6,088 bases of DNA from the NCBI GenBank assembly GCA_030594025.1, contig JAUVFY010000085.1, positions 1 to 6,088 of the forward strand. Direction: 5' to 3'. The notes beneath the pieces are model-generated. The model was not told where the DNA came from and made no database searches. It saw only the letters and a list, made by a program, of their open reading frames with translations. Origin of the DNA: Deltaproteobacteria bacterium (GTDB lineage: Bacteria; Desulfobacterota; GWC2-55-46; JAUVFY01). Below, piece by piece: positions 5,330 through 6,088 of the stretch (its first letter is position 1; every line of letters begins with the position of its first letter). A program made the translations under genes and the position numbers.

Positions 5330-5742
5330 TCCCCTACAACCTGGACTACGAGACGGCGCATTCTCGGACGATTGTCGAAATCAACTAAAACTATCTGCTG
5401 CCATGTGCCCAGGGTGAGCTTCCCGCTTACAAAGGGTATCGTGAGGCCGGGTTTTAAAAGGGCCGCTCTCACGTGGGAAAAACCGTTCCCATCGCCCCAC
5501 CTGCGGTCGTGCTTGTAAGTCCTGTCCGAAGGAATTAACTTCTCGATAGCCTCCTTTAGGTCTTCTATAACGCCGCTTTCGTACTCAATGGTCGTAACAG
5601 AGGCGGTTGAGCCGGGGACAAAAACAGATACTATGCCACCGGTAAGGCCCGATTCACGGACTATGGATTCTACTCTCCCCGTTATGTCTATTACGTCGGA
5701 AAAACCCCTCGTGTTTAGTTCTATCGTGGATGTGTGATGCAT
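5326..5742 (-). CDS. yjbQ: YjbQ family protein (UPF0047; 'secondary thiamine-phosphate synthase')
   Basis: A 138-residue small cytoplasmic protein of the YjbQ/UPF0047 family, which forms trimers; E. coli YjbQ has been reported to show weak thiamine-phosphate synthase activity, and the physiological role is unsettled. Visible family features are VFVPGSTASVTTIEYE (40-55), with the conserved Thr and Glu residues; HDRRWGDGNGFSHVRAALL (78-96), with the conserved His; and GKLTLGTWQQIVLVDFDNRPR (107-127), the family's most characteristic block. The length is normal and the C-terminus LVVQVVGE is typical. The ATG at 5742 matches the usual MHHTS-like beginning but has no separate Shine-Dalgarno; the promoter -10 is only 6 bp away, implying a leaderless mRNA. 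The gene's 3' end has been copied four times in tandem downstream, before the sugar kinase. Confidence 0.92.
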   Translation of the reverse strand: MHHTSTIELNTRGFSDVIDITGRVESIVRESGLTGGIVSVFVPGSTASVTTIEYESGVIEDLKEAIEKLIPSDRTYKHDRRWGDGNGFSHVRAALLKPGLTIPFVSGKLTLGTWQQIVLVDFDNRPRMRRLVVQVVGE

Positions 5743-5748
5743 TCCGCA

Positions 5749-5777
5749 AGTATAGTGAAAAATTGGAGATTCCTCAA
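5749..5777 (-). promoter_or_regulatory. Likely sigma70 promoter of yjbQ giving a leaderless mRNA
   Basis: On the minus strand, TTGAGG (5772-5777) and TATACT (5749-5754) have the ideal 17-bp spacing. Six bases (TGCGGA) separate the -10 from the yjbQ ATG, so the expected first transcribed base is the A of the start codon. The -35 overlaps one arm of an inverted repeat shared with the divergent promoter. Confidence 0.55.
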
Positions 5778-5854
5778 ATAATTTCTCAAGGGCGGCTCAA
5801 AAGATGGCGTATAATCCAAGGGCGCTGAAAGGCGAGGTTGGACTAATTATTTGA
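5774..5854. repeat. Inverted repeat linking the two divergent promoters
   Basis: TCAAATAATT at 5774-5783 and its exact reverse complement AATTATTTGA at 5845-5854 are separated by 61 bp. The match extends outward as AGATT beyond a small bulge. Each arm overlaps a -35 hexamer: that of yjbQ on the left and of the heptosyltransferase gene on the right. This could be a pair of operator sites for one regulator, or a coincidence in AT-rich promoter DNA. Confidence 0.4.
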
Positions 5855-5880
5855 AATCTTGAACGTTTTTATACTATAAT
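5851..5880 (+). promoter_or_regulatory. Likely sigma70 promoter of the heptosyltransferase gene
   Basis: TTGAAA (5851-5856) and a consensus TATAAT (5875-5880) are spaced 18 bp apart, with a predicted start near 5887 and a ~20-nt leader before the ATG at 5907. Confidence 0.6.
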
Positions 5881-5906
5881 TTTTGTTTAACTGCGGGGTT
5901 CGCGGC

Positions 5907-6088
5907 ATGGCTCAAAAGCAAGATAAAAAAAGGATACTGGTGAGGGCGCCGAACTGGATAGGTGACGCAGTCATGTGTCTACCGGCCCTCGAAAGCCTTA
6001 AAGCACTATATCCGGGGGCGGACATAACCGTGCTTGCAAAGCCCCGGACAGCACCGGTCTTCTTATATAACCCCGCCCTTAAGGACGT
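5907..6088 (+). CDS. waaF: ADP-heptose:LPS heptosyltransferase (WaaF-like, GT9 family), N-terminal part
   Basis: The first 60 codons of a gene running off the right edge. After a short basic N-terminus (MAQKQDKKR) comes ILVRAPNWIGDAVMCLPALE (10-29), the glycosyltransferase family 9 signature with the conserved Gly-Asp (19-20), then LKALYPGADITVLAKP, as in heptosyltransferase II. These enzymes move L-glycero-D-manno-heptose from ADP-heptose onto the LPS inner core on the cytoplasmic face of the inner membrane. The ATG is chosen for a GCGGGG ribosome binding site about 8 bases upstream. It is divergent from yjbQ with its own promoter. WaaF rather than WaaC or WaaQ is inferred from the APNWIGDAVM form of the motif; GT9 membership is firmer than the exact acceptor. 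Confidence 0.85.
   Translation, partial: MAQKQDKKRILVRAPNWIGDAVMCLPALESLKALYPGADITVLAKPRTAPVFLYNPALKD

Larger units (their letters stand above)
5032..5386 (-). repeat. Tandem array of five 74/75-bp units derived from the yjbQ 3' end
   Basis: Five head-to-tail units are marked by the recurring plus-strand ACCTGGACTA-like start at 5042, 5116, 5191, 5265 and 5339 (spacings 74, 75, 74, 74). The unit at 5339-5386 is the genuine end of yjbQ; the four others lie between yjbQ and the kinase. Read on the minus strand each carries GATTTCGACAAYCG..., the codons for FDNRPR.RSLVVQVVGE and a stop, joined by a linker with consensus ATGACCGCCAGGC. The linker resembles the first bases of the kinase gene (ATGAGCCCGTCAGGG), suggesting that the duplicated segment spanned the yjbQ-kinase junction. 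Units 1 and 3 resemble each other, as do 2 and 4. There are no unique spacers, so it is not a CRISPR array. Confidence 0.9.

Noticed and set aside
5032..5386. CRISPR array or REP-type repeat element
   Set aside because: Units are contiguous with no unique spacers, 74-75 bp long, not palindromic, and clearly derived from yjbQ coding sequence.
5175..5417. 80-codon plus-strand ORF across the repeats and the yjbQ 3' end
   Set aside because: It is antisense to yjbQ and its copies; its open frame follows from the repeat. It has no family resemblance.
5804..5854. 16-codon plus-strand ORF (MAYNPRALKG...) between the divergent promoters
   Set aside because: It lies upstream of the predicted waaF transcription start, has a poor ribosome binding site, and is short enough to be chance.

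Overview
The window reads as a bacterial chromosome segment of a Gram-negative organism. The rightmost gene is the start of an ADP-heptose:LPS heptosyltransferase (waaF-like), which implies an LPS outer membrane. Moderate GC and the style of the flavoenzyme, VTT and YjbQ proteins would fit a deltaproteobacterial or related lineage, but this is only an impression. Almost everything is on the minus strand; waaF, at the far right, diverges on the plus strand.

Right to left: a 164-bp divergent intergenic region (5743-5906) has a plausible sigma70 promoter for each side. The yjbQ promoter sits so close to the ATG that the mRNA would be leaderless. yjbQ (5326-5742) is followed by an unusual array (5032 to about 5386): five head-to-tail copies, with 74/75-bp period, of the 3' end of yjbQ. 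Each copy re-encodes the YjbQ C-terminal strand (FDNRPR.RSLVVQVVGE) and a stop. In three of the four extra copies a new ATG overlaps the preceding stop as ATGA, so the array is a chain of 24-25-codon mini-ORFs running into a PfkB-family sugar kinase (4118-5032) through a TAATG overlap. A promoter then precedes a MerA/Lpd-like flavin disulfide oxidoreductase (2527-3963), closed by a strong intrinsic terminator. Next come a TVP38/TMEM64 (VTT) membrane protein (1715-2374) and, 32 bp on, an exported protein of unknown function (396-1682).

The left end is mercury-resistance-like: a merF transporter gene (39-263) lacking the family's C-terminal cysteine pair. It is flanked by two copies of a MerR-type promoter/operator (long 20-bp spacer spanned by an imperfect dyad). 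One copy drives merF; the other lies just beyond the merF stop and points at a gene outside the window. No merR or classical merA is visible here. The flavoenzyme resembles MerA in fold and in the replacement of the catalytic His of lipoamide dehydrogenase by Tyr, but it has no HMA domain and no C-terminal vicinal cysteines, so mercuric reductase activity is not supported by sequence.

The most unusual parts are the yjbQ-derived mini-ORF array with its two-unit higher-order structure, and the duplicated MerR-type promoters bracketing merF.
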